A stretch of DNA of 64,000 bases from Streptomyces sp. CB02009 (GTDB taxonomy: Bacteria; Actinomycetota; Actinomycetes; Streptomycetales; Streptomycetaceae), in NCBI RefSeq assembly GCF_001905825.1, contig NZ_LIVV01000011.1:297852-361851 (forward strand). The letters run 5' to 3'. The position numbers and the translations under genes were made by a program. Of the stretch, positions 56,235 through 63,994 are shown piece after piece. Each line of letters starts with the position of its first letter. Position 1 is the first letter of the stretch. A model generated the notes under the pieces. It was not told the DNA's origin, searched no databases, and saw only the letters and a program-made list of their open reading frames with translations.

Positions 56235-57014
56235 ATGGCAGCCCCGGCATCGGAACGGGAACCCGTCATCTCCGTCCGCGGAGCCACCGCGGCTCTCGGC
56301 GCCCGGCCCGTCCTCCGCGGTGTCGACCTCACCGTCCGCCGCGGCGAGGTCGTCGCGCTGCTCGGCGCCAACGGCTCCGGCAAGTCCACCGCGGTCCGCT
56401 CCGTCATCGGCCAGGTCCCGCTGACCGGCGGCACGATCGAGCTGTTCGGCACGGACCGGAAGCGCTTCCGCGACTGGGCGCGCGTCGGCTACGTCCCGCA
56501 GCGGACCACCGCCGCGAGCGGCGTCCCCGCCACCATCCGCGAGGTCGTCTCCTCCGGCCGGCTCTCCCGCCGCAGGTTCGGCTGGCTGACCAGGGCCGAC
56601 AAGGCCGCCGTCGAGCGGGCCATCGAGCTCGTCGGGCTCGCCGACCGCGCCAAGGACTCCGTCTCCGCGCTCTCCGGCGGCCAGCACCAGCGGGTCCTGA
56701 TCGCCCGCGCGCTCGCCTCGGAGCCCGAACTCCTGATCATGGACGAGCCGATGGCCGGCGTCGACCTCGCGAGCCAGGAGATCCTCGCCTCGACCCTGCG
56801 CGAGCAGGTCGCCGGCGGCACCTCCGTCCTCCTCGTCCTGCACGAGCTGGGCCCCCTGGAGCCGCTGATCGACCGCGCGGTCGTGCTCCGCGACGGCTGT
56901 GTCGTCCACGACGGCCCGCCGCCGGAGGCCCTCGGCCAGCACGCGCTGCCGGGCCACGACCACGTCCATCCGCACGCGGCCGGGGAGCCGCTCCGTACGG
57001 GTCTGCTGACCTGA
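56235..57014 (+). CDS. znuC: Zinc ABC transporter, ATP-binding protein
   Basis: 259 residues. Walker A LLGANGSGKST near residue 45, signature LSGGQHQRVLIARAL, Walker B LLIMDEPMAGVD and H-loop VLLVLHELG. GGAGGTACG gives a strong ribosome site before the ATG at 56235; an in-frame start at 56205 overlaps the znuA stop. Ends in a His-rich tail (GQHALPGHDHVHPH), as seen in other zinc transporters. Confidence 0.93.
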   Translation: MAAPASEREPVISVRGATAALGARPVLRGVDLTVRRGEVVALLGANGSGKSTAVRSVIGQVPLTGGTIELFGTDRKRFRDWARVGYVPQRTTAASGVPATIREVVSSGRLSRRRFGWLTRADKAAVERAIELVGLADRAKDSVSALSGGQHQRVLIARALASEPELLIMDEPMAGVDLASQEILASTLREQVAGGTSVLLVLHELGPLEPLIDRAVVLRDGCVVHDGPPPEALGQHALPGHDHVHPHAAGEPLRTGLLT

Positions 57015-57030
57015 GGAAGCTGACCTGATC

Positions 57031-57924
57031 ATGGAAATGCTCGATCTCGCCTTCATGCAGCGCGCGCTCCTCGCGGCCGTGCTCGTCGGCATCACCGCGC
57101 CCGCCGTGGGCATCTACCTGGTCCAGCGCCGCCAGGCTCTGATGGGCGACGGCATCGGCCATGTCGCCATGACCGGCGTCGGCCTCGGCTTCCTCCTGAA
57201 CTCCAGCCCGGTCTGGATGGCGACCCTGGTCGCCGTCGTCGGCTCGGTCGGCATGGAGCTGATCCGGGCGTACGGCAAGACCCGCGGCGACCTCGCGCTC
57301 GCGCTGCTCTTCTACGGCGGCATGGCCGGCGGTGTCCTGCTGATCAACCTCTCGCCGACCGGCTCCAACGCCAACCTCAGCTCCTACCTCTTCGGCTCGC
57401 TCTCCACGGTCTCCGAGGAGGACATCACCGCGATCGGCATCCTGGCCGCCTTCGTCGTCCTGGTCACGGTCGGCCTGCGCCGGCAGCTCTTCGCGGTCAG
57501 CCAGGACGAAGAGTTCGCGCGCGTCACCGGCCTCCCGGTGCGCGCCCTGAACCTGCTGATCGCCGTCACGGCCGCGGTGACCGTCACGGTCGCCATGCGG
57601 GTCGTCGGCCTGCTGCTGGTCAGCGCGCTCATGGTGGTGCCGGTCGCGGCGGCCCAGCAGCTGTCGAAGTCCTTCCGCGCGACCTTCGTCCTCGCGGTGG
57701 TGACGGGCATCACGGTCACCCTGGCGGGCACGGTCACCTCGTACTACCAGGACGTGCCGCCCGGCGCGACGATCGTCCTGTACGCGATCGGCGTCTTCGT
57801 CCTGCTCACCCTGCTCGCCACGCCGCTCGCCAAGCGGCGGGCGCGGGCGGCCGAGGCGGGCGCGGAGAGCTGTGACGCACCGGTTCCGGCGACCCGGCGC
57901 CCCTCGGACGACGTGAAGGTCTGA
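57031..57924 (+). CDS. znuB: Zinc ABC transporter, permease
   Basis: 297 residues, seven to nine membrane helices, ABC-3 family. Typical segments are RALLAAVLVGITAPAVGIYLVQRRQALMGDGIGHVAMTGVGLGFLL, FGSLSTVSEEDITAIGILA and LLVSALMVVPVAAAQQLSKSFRATF. The C-terminal tail is hydrophilic. GAGGAA lies 14 nt before the ATG at 57031. Third gene of the zinc uptake operon. Confidence 0.93.
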   Translation: MEMLDLAFMQRALLAAVLVGITAPAVGIYLVQRRQALMGDGIGHVAMTGVGLGFLLNSSPVWMATLVAVVGSVGMELIRAYGKTRGDLALALLFYGGMAGGVLLINLSPTGSNANLSSYLFGSLSTVSEEDITAIGILAAFVVLVTVGLRRQLFAVSQDEEFARVTGLPVRALNLLIAVTAAVTVTVAMRVVGLLLVSALMVVPVAAAQQLSKSFRATFVLAVVTGITVTLAGTVTSYYQDVPPGATIVLYAIGVFVLLTLLATPLAKRRARAAEAGAESCDAPVPATRRPSDDVKV

Positions 57925-57995
57925 TCGGGCCCGGACTCAGGGCCGCGGGGGGCTGGCAGAATGGCGGGGGCAGACAAGCATTCAAGGAGGCCCCC

Positions 57996-58406
57996 GTGGT
58001 GACGGCAGGACCCCCCGTACGAGGCCGCTCGACCAAGCAGCGTGCCGCCGTCTCCGCGGCGCTGAACGAGGTGGACGAGTTCCGCAGCGCCCAGGAGCTG
58101 CACGACATGCTCAAGCACCGCGGCGACTCGGTCGGCCTCACCACCGTCTACCGCACGCTCCAGTCCCTGGCGGACGCGGGCGAGGTCGACGCGCTGCGCA
58201 CGAGCGAGGGCGAGACGGTGTACCGCCGCTGCTCGACCGGCGACCACCACCACCATCTGGTGTGCCGCGTCTGCGGCAAGGCCGTGGAGGTGGAGGGCCC
58301 GATGGTGGAGCAGTGGGCCGAGACCATCGCGTCCGAGCACGGCTTCGTGAACGTGGCGCACACCGTGGAGATCTTCGGAACCTGCGCGGACTGCGCCGGG
58401 AAGTGA
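57996..58406 (+). CDS. zur: Zinc uptake regulator (Fur family)
   Basis: 136 residues. Winged-helix domain with RSTKQRAAVSAALNEVDEFRSAQELHDMLKHRGDSVGLTTVYRTLQSLADAGEVDALR. The metal sites include TGDHHHHLVCRVCGKAVEVEG (His cluster and CxxC) and FGTCADCAGK (second CxxC, structural zinc). Represses znuACB when zinc is plentiful. Start is GTG 57996 or GTG 57999, both 5-8 nt after AAGGAGG. Separated from znuB by 71 bp, so it may have its own promoter. A strong terminator follows. Confidence 0.94.
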   Translation: MVTAGPPVRGRSTKQRAAVSAALNEVDEFRSAQELHDMLKHRGDSVGLTTVYRTLQSLADAGEVDALRTSEGETVYRRCSTGDHHHHLVCRVCGKAVEVEGPMVEQWAETIASEHGFVNVAHTVEIFGTCADCAGK

Positions 58407-58429
58407 CGCGCGAGCGGTGACCTGACATA

Positions 58430-58466
58430 CGAGAGGGCCCGTACCCCCGGGGTACGGGCCCTCTCG
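58430..58466 (+). terminator. Terminator of the zinc operon
   Basis: 18-bp perfect arms (58430-58447 and 58449-58466) with the loop inside the CCCCCGGGG centre, 24 bp after the zur stop. Confidence 0.87.
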
Positions 58467-58470
58467 CACG

Positions 58471-58562
58471 CTCGGCCCACCCCGGGTGCTCGGCCCACCC
58501 CGGGTGCTCGGCCCACCCCGGGTGCTCAGCTCACCCCGGGCGCTCAGCTCACCCCCGGGCGG
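58471..58562 (+). repeat. Five-copy 18-bp tandem repeat
   Basis: Unit CTCGGCCCACCCCGGGTG is repeated exactly three times (58471-58524), then twice with substitutions (CTCAGCTCACCCCGGGCG and a copy with one extra C) to 58562. The last copy includes the stop and final codons of the YcxB-like gene on the other strand. The CACCCCGGGTG core is itself palindromic. Confidence 0.92.
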
Positions 58563-59094
58563 AGTTCCGGTCCAGGACCGCCCGCAGCCGGTCGACGCCG
58601 TCCGGGTCGGAGAGTCCGCTCTTGGGCAGGTACGCGAAGCCGGTGCCGGTCCGCCGGGCCGTGAGCAGCACGAAGAGGCGGGGCGTCTCGACGTACCGGG
58701 GCAGCATGGCCCACCGGATCGTGACGTCGGTGTCCCGGGTGGTCCACCGTCCGCCGTCCTCGCCGACGACGGCCCTCGCCTCGCCCTGGGACCGGATGGT
58801 CAGAAAGAGGCTGCGCGCCGTCCCCCAGGGCACCAGCTCGGCGGCGGTCACGGCCACGAGGCCGAGCAGGGTCATGACGACCGCGGTCCCCGGGTCCGGC
58901 TCCCGCACGACGAACAGCGCGAGGGCGGCGACGCCGAGGGCCAGCGCGCAGGCGCCGCGGGCCGCCCACCGCAGCGCGGGCCACCAGCGAGTGGCCCGCA
59001 GCCGGACGCGTACGGCCTCGCTCACGTCCGCGAGGTCCGGCGGGTAGACGAGGACGACCCCGTCCCGGGTGCGGTGCTCCGTCGCTCCGTCCAC
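58549..59094 (-). CDS. YcxB-like membrane protein
   Basis: 181 residues. Two close membrane helices (WAARGACALALGVAALALFVV and GTAVVMTLLGLVAVTAAELVPWG, residues 45-95) are followed by a cytoplasmic beta-rich domain with GRWTTRDTDVTIRWAMLPRYVETPRLFVLLT, the pattern of YcxB-like/bPH proteins, of unknown function. ATG or GTG start at 59094, 7 bp after the uppS stop on the same strand. The 3' end lies in the 18-bp tandem repeat. Confidence 0.8.
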   Translation of the reverse strand: MDGATEHRTRDGVVLVYPPDLADVSEAVRVRLRATRWWPALRWAARGACALALGVAALALFVVREPDPGTAVVMTLLGLVAVTAAELVPWGTARSLFLTIRSQGEARAVVGEDGGRWTTRDTDVTIRWAMLPRYVETPRLFVLLTARRTGTGFAYLPKSGLSDPDGVDRLRAVLDRNSARG

Positions 59095-59101
59095 CCGCGG
59101 C

Positions 59102-59926
59102 TCAGCCCTTGTCGAGGACGGCCATGTCGGCCGGGTCGACGCCGCCGAAGCGGCGGTCGCGCTGGGCGTACTCGACGCAGGCCCGCCACAGGTCGCGGCG
59201 GTCGAAGTCGGGCCACAGCACGTCCTGGAAGACCATCTCGGCGTACGCGCTCTGCCAGATCAGGTAGTTGGAGGTGCGCTGCTCGCCGCTGGGCCGCAGG
59301 AACAGGTCCACGTCCGGCATGTCCGGGTAGTAGAGGTACTTCTGGATCGTCTTCTCGGTGATCTTCGCCGGGTCGAGCCGGCCGGCCCGCACGTCCTCGG
59401 CCAGCGCCTGCGCCGCGTCCGTGAGCTCCGCACGGCCGCCGTAGTTCATGCAGAAGTAGAGCGTGAGCTTGGTGTTGTCCTTGGTCTGCTCCTGCGCGAC
59501 CTGGAGCTCCTTGGCGACCGACTTCCACAGCTTGGGCATCCGGCCGACCCAGCGCACCCGGACGCCGAGCGAGTCGAGCTGGTCGCGGGACTTGCGGATG
59601 AAGTCGCGGTTGAAGTTCATCAGGAAGCGCACCTCCTCGGGGGAGCGCTTCCAGTTCTCCGTGGAGAAGGCGTACAGCGAGATCGACCCCACGCCCATCT
59701 CGATCGCGCCCTGCAGCACGTCGAGGACCTGCTCGGCGCCGACCTTGTGGCCCTCGGTGCGGGGCAGGCCGCGCTCCTTGGCCCAGCGGCCGTTGCCGTC
59801 CATGACGATCGCGACGTGCTCGGGGACCAGCTCGGACTGGAGCTTCGGCGGGCGGGCGCCGGACGGGTGCGGCTCGGGGGCGCTGTACTCCCGGCGCTGG
59901 CGACCGAGCAGTCGTGCGATGGCCAT
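59102..59926 (-). CDS. uppS: Isoprenyl transferase (undecaprenyl-type diphosphate synthase)
   Basis: 274 residues; condenses isopentenyl diphosphate into cis-polyprenyl diphosphate, carrier for cell-wall synthesis. Motifs: HVAIVMDGNGRWAKERGLPRTEGHKVG (catalytic Asp and diphosphate site, near residue 30-55), SLYAFSTENWKRSPEEVRFLM, LTLYFCMNYGGRAEL and the C-terminal LFLRPSGEQRTSNYLIWQSAYAE. ATG at 59926 with GGAGAG 8 nt upstream. Streptomyces usually carries two such enzymes; this is the copy next to recO. Confidence 0.95.
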   Translation of the reverse strand: MAIARLLGRQRREYSAPEPHPSGARPPKLQSELVPEHVAIVMDGNGRWAKERGLPRTEGHKVGAEQVLDVLQGAIEMGVGSISLYAFSTENWKRSPEEVRFLMNFNRDFIRKSRDQLDSLGVRVRWVGRMPKLWKSVAKELQVAQEQTKDNTKLTLYFCMNYGGRAELTDAAQALAEDVRAGRLDPAKITEKTIQKYLYYPDMPDVDLFLRPSGEQRTSNYLIWQSAYAEMVFQDVLWPDFDRRDLWRACVEYAQRDRRFGGVDPADMAVLDKG

Positions 59927-59943
59927 GACGTGGTCTCTCCTAC

Positions 59944-60693
59944 CTAGCTTTTCTCTACGTACCGCAGGGAGCGCAGGCCGCGCTCCAGATGCCAGTGCAG
60001 ATAGGCGGACACGAGTCCGCTGCCCTCCCTGACGTGACGCGGCTCGCACGCGTCCGCCGTCGCCCAGTCGCCGGTGAGCAGCGCGCTGAGCAGGCCGATG
60101 GCCTCCGGAGAGGGTACGACGCTTCCCGGCACCCGGCAGTCGCCGCATATGACGCCGCCCGCCGCGACCGAGAAGAACCGGTTGGGCCCGTGCATGCCGC
60201 ACTTGGCGCAGTTCTCGAAACTCGGCGCGTAGCCGTTCACGGCGAGCGAGCGGAGCAGGAAGGCGTCGAGGATGAGATGGGGGGCGTGCTCGCCCCGGGA
60301 GAGGGTCCGCAGCCCGCCCACCAGCAGCAGGTACTGCTGCACGGCGGGCTCGCCCTCGTGGTCGGTGAACCGCTCCGCGGTCTCCAGCATGGCGGTGCCG
60401 GCGGTGTAGCGGGCGTAGTCGGTGACGATGCCGCTGCCGTACGCGGCGATGGTCTCGCTCTGCGTGCAGAGCGGCAGGCCGCGCCCGACCAGCTCGCTGC
60501 CCCGGGCGAAGAACTGCACGTCCACGTGCGAGAACGGTTCGAGCCGGGCGCCGAACTTCGACTTCGTCCGCCGCACCCCGCGCGCCACGGCGCGTACGCG
60601 CCCGTGACCGCGCGTGAGGAGCGTGATGATGCGGTCCGCTTCACCCAGCTTCTGGGTGCGCAGCACGATGCCGTCGTCGCGGAACAGACTCAT
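59944..60693 (-). CDS. recO: DNA repair protein RecO
   Basis: 249 residues. OB-fold N-terminus (LFRDDGIVLRTQKLGEADRIITLLTRGHGRVRAVARGVRRTKSKFGARLEPFSHVDVQFF), then the helical domain, with a zinc motif CAKCGMHGPNRFFSVAAGGVICGDC (residues about 160-185) typical of the family. Loads RecA on gapped DNA with RecR. ATG at 60693. It lies just upstream of uppS, 17 bp apart, as in other Streptomyces. Confidence 0.94.
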   Translation of the reverse strand: MSLFRDDGIVLRTQKLGEADRIITLLTRGHGRVRAVARGVRRTKSKFGARLEPFSHVDVQFFARGSELVGRGLPLCTQSETIAAYGSGIVTDYARYTAGTAMLETAERFTDHEGEPAVQQYLLLVGGLRTLSRGEHAPHLILDAFLLRSLAVNGYAPSFENCAKCGMHGPNRFFSVAAGGVICGDCRVPGSVVPSPEAIGLLSALLTGDWATADACEPRHVREGSGLVSAYLHWHLERGLRSLRYVEKS

Positions 60694-60765
60694 GGGCTCA
60701 TTCTCCCGTACGGCGGAGGCGCCCCGGGCCCGAGTCGTGAAGGAGCACTAAGGAGCCCCGCGGAG

Positions 60766-60981
60766 TCAGGGCACCTCGCCGCGGCTCCGCGCGTTCACGT
60801 GCGCCGTGGCCGCGCTCAGCCGCTCGGCCGAGGTGGCCTCCCGTACCCCGTCGGGCTCCACGTCCCATTCCCGTCCGCCGCCGAGCGGCCGGACCTGGAC
60901 ATAGGGCCCCACGTGCCCCATGACCCTCCCGACCCGCCCGGTGCGGATCTCGACGACGTACGAGCCGATGGGCAGTGTCAT
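60766..60981 (-). CDS. Small protein of the WhiJ-type cluster
   Basis: 71 residues: TLPIGSYVVEIRTGRVGRVMGHVGPYVQVRPLGGGREWDVEPDGVREATSAERLSA. This is a small SH3-like beta barrel pattern common in Streptomyces next to DUF397/helix-turn-helix pairs; no function is known to me. ATG overlaps the stop of the upstream gene by ATGA and has GGAGGAG before it. Confidence 0.8.
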   Translation of the reverse strand: MTLPIGSYVVEIRTGRVGRVMGHVGPYVQVRPLGGGREWDVEPDGVREATSAERLSAATAHVNARSRGEVP

Positions 60982-61199
60982 GACCGGTTCTCCTCCCCCG
61001 GCAGGACGGCGGCGGCGAGGAGCCGTGCCGTTTCCACCGTGCAGCATCCCAATTCGACGAGCGGCCTCGGAGGATCGGCGGCGAGGGTGACGACGTCGAG
61101 CCCGAGCGAGGGAAGCCGGATTCCGGCCCTCGCGAGTGCCTCACGCAATTCGGTCACTGCCTCTTGTGCGACTTCGATCGCCTCCGGGGTCTTCTTCAT
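60978..61199 (-). CDS. Small hypothetical protein, divergent from the WhiJ-type regulator
   Basis: 73 residues, probably mixed alpha/beta: TPEAIEVAQEAVTELREALARAGIRLPSLGLDV ... VELGCCTVETARLLAAAVLPG. The last part looks like a helix that could pack against a partner. Starts at ATG 61199 with GAGGAAG 8 nt upstream. Coupled to the next small gene. The family is frequent beside helix-turn-helix/DUF397 loci; role unknown. Confidence 0.78.
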   Translation of the reverse strand: MKKTPEAIEVAQEAVTELREALARAGIRLPSLGLDVVTLAADPPRPLVELGCCTVETARLLAAAVLPGEENRS

Positions 61200-61330
61200 G
61201 ATGTCTTCCTCACCAACGTATGCCTTTCCGAATCCATTTCCTGCTTCGCCTCACCAGGGTGGCGGCGGATCCGTAGAATCGACAGATGTGCAGGTCGTAC
61301 AACTGCGGGGTAGGGTTGGGGAGTTAATCC
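61200..61330. promoter_or_regulatory. Divergent promoter of the WhiJ-type cluster
   Basis: TAGAAT (61274-61279) is a good -10 for the rightward regulator. GTCGTACAAC (61294-61303), one base from a perfect palindrome, lies just after it and may be the regulator's operator. GGGGAG sits 7 nt before the ATG. Confidence 0.5.
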
Positions 61331-62164
61331 ATGGCCAGAGGCAAGCAGCAGGATGCCTGGGTGTTCTTCGGGGAAGTGCTCAAGGAACGCAGGGAGGCCG
61401 CGAGCCTCACCCAGGAGGAACTGGGCGGACGGGTGTTCGTTTCAGGGGCGTACATCGGCCTGTTCGAGCAGGGAATCCGAAAGCCGCAGTTGGACGTGGC
61501 GCAGAGAATCGACGTGGTCCTACAAACCGGCGGTATTTTCGAACGCACGGTTCGCAAGCTCATCGACAAGTCGCCGTACGCCTCCTATTTCCACGCGGTG
61601 GCGGATCTGGAGGCGGTGGCGACGAAGATCTGCGAGTTCGCACCGACGGTGGTGCCGGGGCTGATGCAGACCGCGGGGTACGTGCGTGCGGTGACGGTGG
61701 CGACGCACCCGTTCGCCACGGAGGAGTTCATCGAGGAGAAGGTCACGGCACGCATCGGCAGGGCGGCGGTCCTCAGGGGCCCTACAAGCCCGGAGTATTG
61801 GGCCGTCCTGCACGAGAACGCGTTGCTCACCCCCGTGGGCGGCCCGTCCGTGATGGCCGCGACGCTCGACCACATCACGGCGCTGGCGCAGGAGCGGCGA
61901 GCGCTGGTGACCGTCCTGCCTCGCTCGGTCGGCGCGCACGCTTACATGACCGGCTCGCTCAAGCTCATGGAGTTCGAGGACCAGCCCCCAACGGCCTATG
62001 CGGAGACCGGCTTTTCGGGCACGTTGCTCGACGATCCGGCGGTGGTGAAGCAGGCACAGCGCGCCTACGATCTGCTCAGGGTCGCCACGCTGTCGCCGGA
62101 GGCGTCCCTCGCACTGATCGAGTCGGCGGCGGAGGACTTCAGACGATGCGTGCCTACGACCTGA
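61331..62164 (+). CDS. Helix-turn-helix regulator, WhiJ/Scr1 type
   Basis: 277 residues. XRE-type DNA-binding domain WVFFGEVLKERREAASLTQEELGGRVFVSGAYIGLFEQGIRKPQLDVAQRID (residues 10-62). The large C-terminal domain has YASYFHAVADLEAVATKICEFAPTVVPGLMQTAGYVRAVT and RIGRAAVLRGPTSPEYWAVLHENALLTPVGG, the ligand/effector domain of the Streptomyces Scr1/WhiJ family. In S. coelicolor such regulators work with a paired DUF397 protein in development. Here a DUF397 gene overlaps its 3' end by 19 bp. Confidence 0.92.
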   Translation: MARGKQQDAWVFFGEVLKERREAASLTQEELGGRVFVSGAYIGLFEQGIRKPQLDVAQRIDVVLQTGGIFERTVRKLIDKSPYASYFHAVADLEAVATKICEFAPTVVPGLMQTAGYVRAVTVATHPFATEEFIEEKVTARIGRAAVLRGPTSPEYWAVLHENALLTPVGGPSVMAATLDHITALAQERRALVTVLPRSVGAHAYMTGSLKLMEFEDQPPTAYAETGFSGTLLDDPAVVKQAQRAYDLLRVATLSPEASLALIESAAEDFRRCVPTT

Positions 62165-62415
62165 CCCACGCCCACTGGTTCAAGAGCTCCTACAGCAATG
62201 GCGACGGCGGCGACTGCGTCGAGGTCTCGTACGACTTCACGGACGCGGCGTGGCGGAAGAGCTCCTACAGCAACGGCCAGGGCGGCGACTGCCTCGAAGT
62301 CCTCGACGGCGTCACCGGCGTCGTCCCCGTCCGGGACAGCAAGAACCCCACCGGCCCCGCCCTCCTCGTCCCCACCGCCGCCTGGACCGCGTTCGTCGCC
62401 GGTCTTAAGAGGTGA
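62146..62415 (+). CDS. DUF397 protein with a duplicated N-terminal motif
   Basis: 89 residues. DUF397 proteins are usually about 60-65 residues with one WxKSSYS...C.EV block. Here two such blocks occur, residues 10-27 (HWFKSSYSNGDGGDCVEV) and 35-52 (AWRKSSYSNGQGGDCLEV), 14 of 18 identical and 25 residues apart. The normal second half follows (VVPVRDSKNPTGPALLVPTAAWTAFVAGL). Start is the ATG with GGAGGA 9 nt upstream, inside the end of the regulator gene. The stop overlaps the next GTG. Confidence 0.9.
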   Translation: MRAYDLTHAHWFKSSYSNGDGGDCVEVSYDFTDAAWRKSSYSNGQGGDCLEVLDGVTGVVPVRDSKNPTGPALLVPTAAWTAFVAGLKR

Positions 62416-62992
62416 CGGCCCTCGTACTGCTCGGCAGCGACGACACCGCCCTCCGGTTCGAGGAAGGGGCGGTGCACCTCCGTCGGGCCGACGGGGAGCA
62501 CCGCATACCCCTGGCGGCCGTCGGGCGCGTCCGCGCCGAGGGGCAGGTCGTCGAAGTGCGGCTGACCGCAGCCGATGAGGACGACGAGACCGCCTACCGC
62601 GTCGAGGGCGCGAGTTCAGCTGGGCCTTCCCCTTCGCCGGTCCCGTCGCCTTCGTGGGCGCCGCCCTCGCCCTGAACGCCGGCCACGCGCTCCACCGGTG
62701 GTGGTCCTACGGGCGGGACGGCGTCACGACGACGGCGGAGTTCTCCCACCGTACGGACGGCAGGCGGGCCCGCCGGGTGTACCGGTACACGGACGCGGCC
62801 GGCCGGAGCCACACGTACGCCTCGAAGAGGGGCGGCGGCGAGCTGCGCGTGCGCTACCTGCCCCACGCCCCGTACCGCGCCGTCACCGCCGTGACGCCCT
62901 GGCGGCTGGTCGGCCTGGTGACGAGGGCTCTCACCGGCGCGGCCCTCTGCGTGGGCGGGATCGTCGGGGTCGTCCTGTCGGTCGGCGACTGA
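62412..62992 (+). pseudogene. Frame-disrupted DUF3592-like membrane protein gene
   Basis: The GTG at 62412 (GTGA overlap with the DUF397 stop) opens a frame whose first 65 residues resemble the start of the intact protein at 63082 (18 of 29 identical over RADGEHRIPLAAVGRVRAEGQ...). It then turns into Pro/Ser codons and stops at 62675. From about 62615 a different frame gives FSWAFPFAGPVAFVGAALALNAG, a membrane helix, then a DUF3592-type domain (GVTTTAEFSHRTDGRRARRVYRYTDAAGRSH) and a final helix to 62992. One indel near 62610-62615 would join them. True pseudogene, sequencing error or two genes cannot be separated here. Confidence 0.7.
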
Positions 62993-63081
62993 CGGGACGT
63001 CCCGGCGCCGCGGCGGGCGCGGCCGGCTCTCGCCGTGGACAGGCCCTTCACTCAGAGTCAGCCCGCCCTTACGATCGCGCC

Positions 63082-63894
63082 ATGTCGATCACGTCCCCCA
63101 TTCCCGCCCTCCGAGGACCCGACGGCACCGGGCTGCGCGCCGAAGGGCAGGCGCTGCTGCTCCGCCGCGCCCGCGAGGAGCTGCACATCCCGCTGAAGGC
63201 CGTGGCACGCGTCCGCGTCGAGGGTCGGACCGTGGCCGTCGAGCTGACCGCACCGGCCGGTGCGACGCCGCACGTCCAGCGGTTCGCGGACGTGGACGAG
63301 GCGGCCGCCACGGCGTTCGCCGACGGAGTCAACGCGGCCCTGCCGGAGCGGCCGGAGACGATCGACGGCGCCGGGTACATATCGAGCACCCGCCTGGGCG
63401 ACCCGTCCGTCGGGAGGGTCTTCCGGGTGATCAAGCGGGGGGCGCTCTACGGGACCCTCGCGATCGTCGCGCTGTGCGTGCTGGTGATCGCCACCGGGCA
63501 CGCCGCCGGGATCGTCATCATCATTCCGAGCGGCTTCCTCGGGCTGTTCTTCCTGGTGCTCGGCTGGGCGACCTCGTATCCCTCCCGTGAGGAGCACCGC
63601 CTGCGCAAGCACGGGGTCACGGTCGCGGCGGAGCGGGCCCCGGGCGAGCAGTCCGTCTACCTGTACAAGGATCCCGAGGGGCTGAGCCGCACCGTGGGGA
63701 AGTTCGCGGACACGTGGACCATCGACGTCGCCTACGATCCGCAGGACCCCGGGCACGTGGTCGTCCTCCGGAGCCGGGGCGTGCGCGCGCTGGACCTCGC
63801 CCTGACGGGGAGCGGCCTCCTCATCGGCCTGGTCGGCGCCGCCGGGGCGGTCACCGGGGCGGTTCTCGCGCTGCTCGGCGTCGGCGGCCTCTGA
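63082..63894 (+). CDS. Hypothetical membrane protein, paralogue of the disrupted gene
   Basis: 270 residues. N-terminal 90 residues form a PH-like soluble domain (LRAEGQALLLRRAREELHIPLKAVARVRVEGRTVAVELTA). Two membrane helices lie in the middle (YGTLAIVALCVLVIATGHAAG and IVIIIPSGFLGLFFLVLGWA), then a cytoplasmic segment resembling DUF3592, and a C-terminal helix (GLLIGLVGAAGAVTGAVLALLG). ATG at 63082 without a clear ribosome site. Function unknown. Confidence 0.78.
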   Translation: MSITSPIPALRGPDGTGLRAEGQALLLRRAREELHIPLKAVARVRVEGRTVAVELTAPAGATPHVQRFADVDEAAATAFADGVNAALPERPETIDGAGYISSTRLGDPSVGRVFRVIKRGALYGTLAIVALCVLVIATGHAAGIVIIIPSGFLGLFFLVLGWATSYPSREEHRLRKHGVTVAAERAPGEQSVYLYKDPEGLSRTVGKFADTWTIDVAYDPQDPGHVVVLRSRGVRALDLALTGSGLLIGLVGAAGAVTGAVLALLGVGGL

Positions 63895-63907
63895 GATCGA
63901 CATCTTC

Positions 63908-63946
63908 ACTTATGGAAGTCATAAGTTCGCCTTATGAGTCCATAGA
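63908..63946. promoter_or_regulatory. Paired inverted repeats after the last gene
   Basis: ACTTATG-GAAGT-CATAAGT (63908-63926) is perfect; CTTATG-AGTC-CATAG (63931-63945) is a near copy 22 bp further. They resemble a two-site operator for a gene beyond the right edge. Confidence 0.5.
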
Positions 63947-63975
63947 CCGGGGTCGGGTACCGCTCCGCGTGCCGC

Positions 63976-63994
63976 ATTATTTAGGGTGACCTAA
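63976..63994. promoter_or_regulatory. Iron-box-like sequence at the right edge
   Basis: The 19 bases here match the DmdR/IdeR iron box TWAGGTWAGSCTWACCTWA in 13 positions, with a perfect right end (ACCTAA) and TTAGG-type left part. An iron-uptake gene may start just outside the window. Confidence 0.4.
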
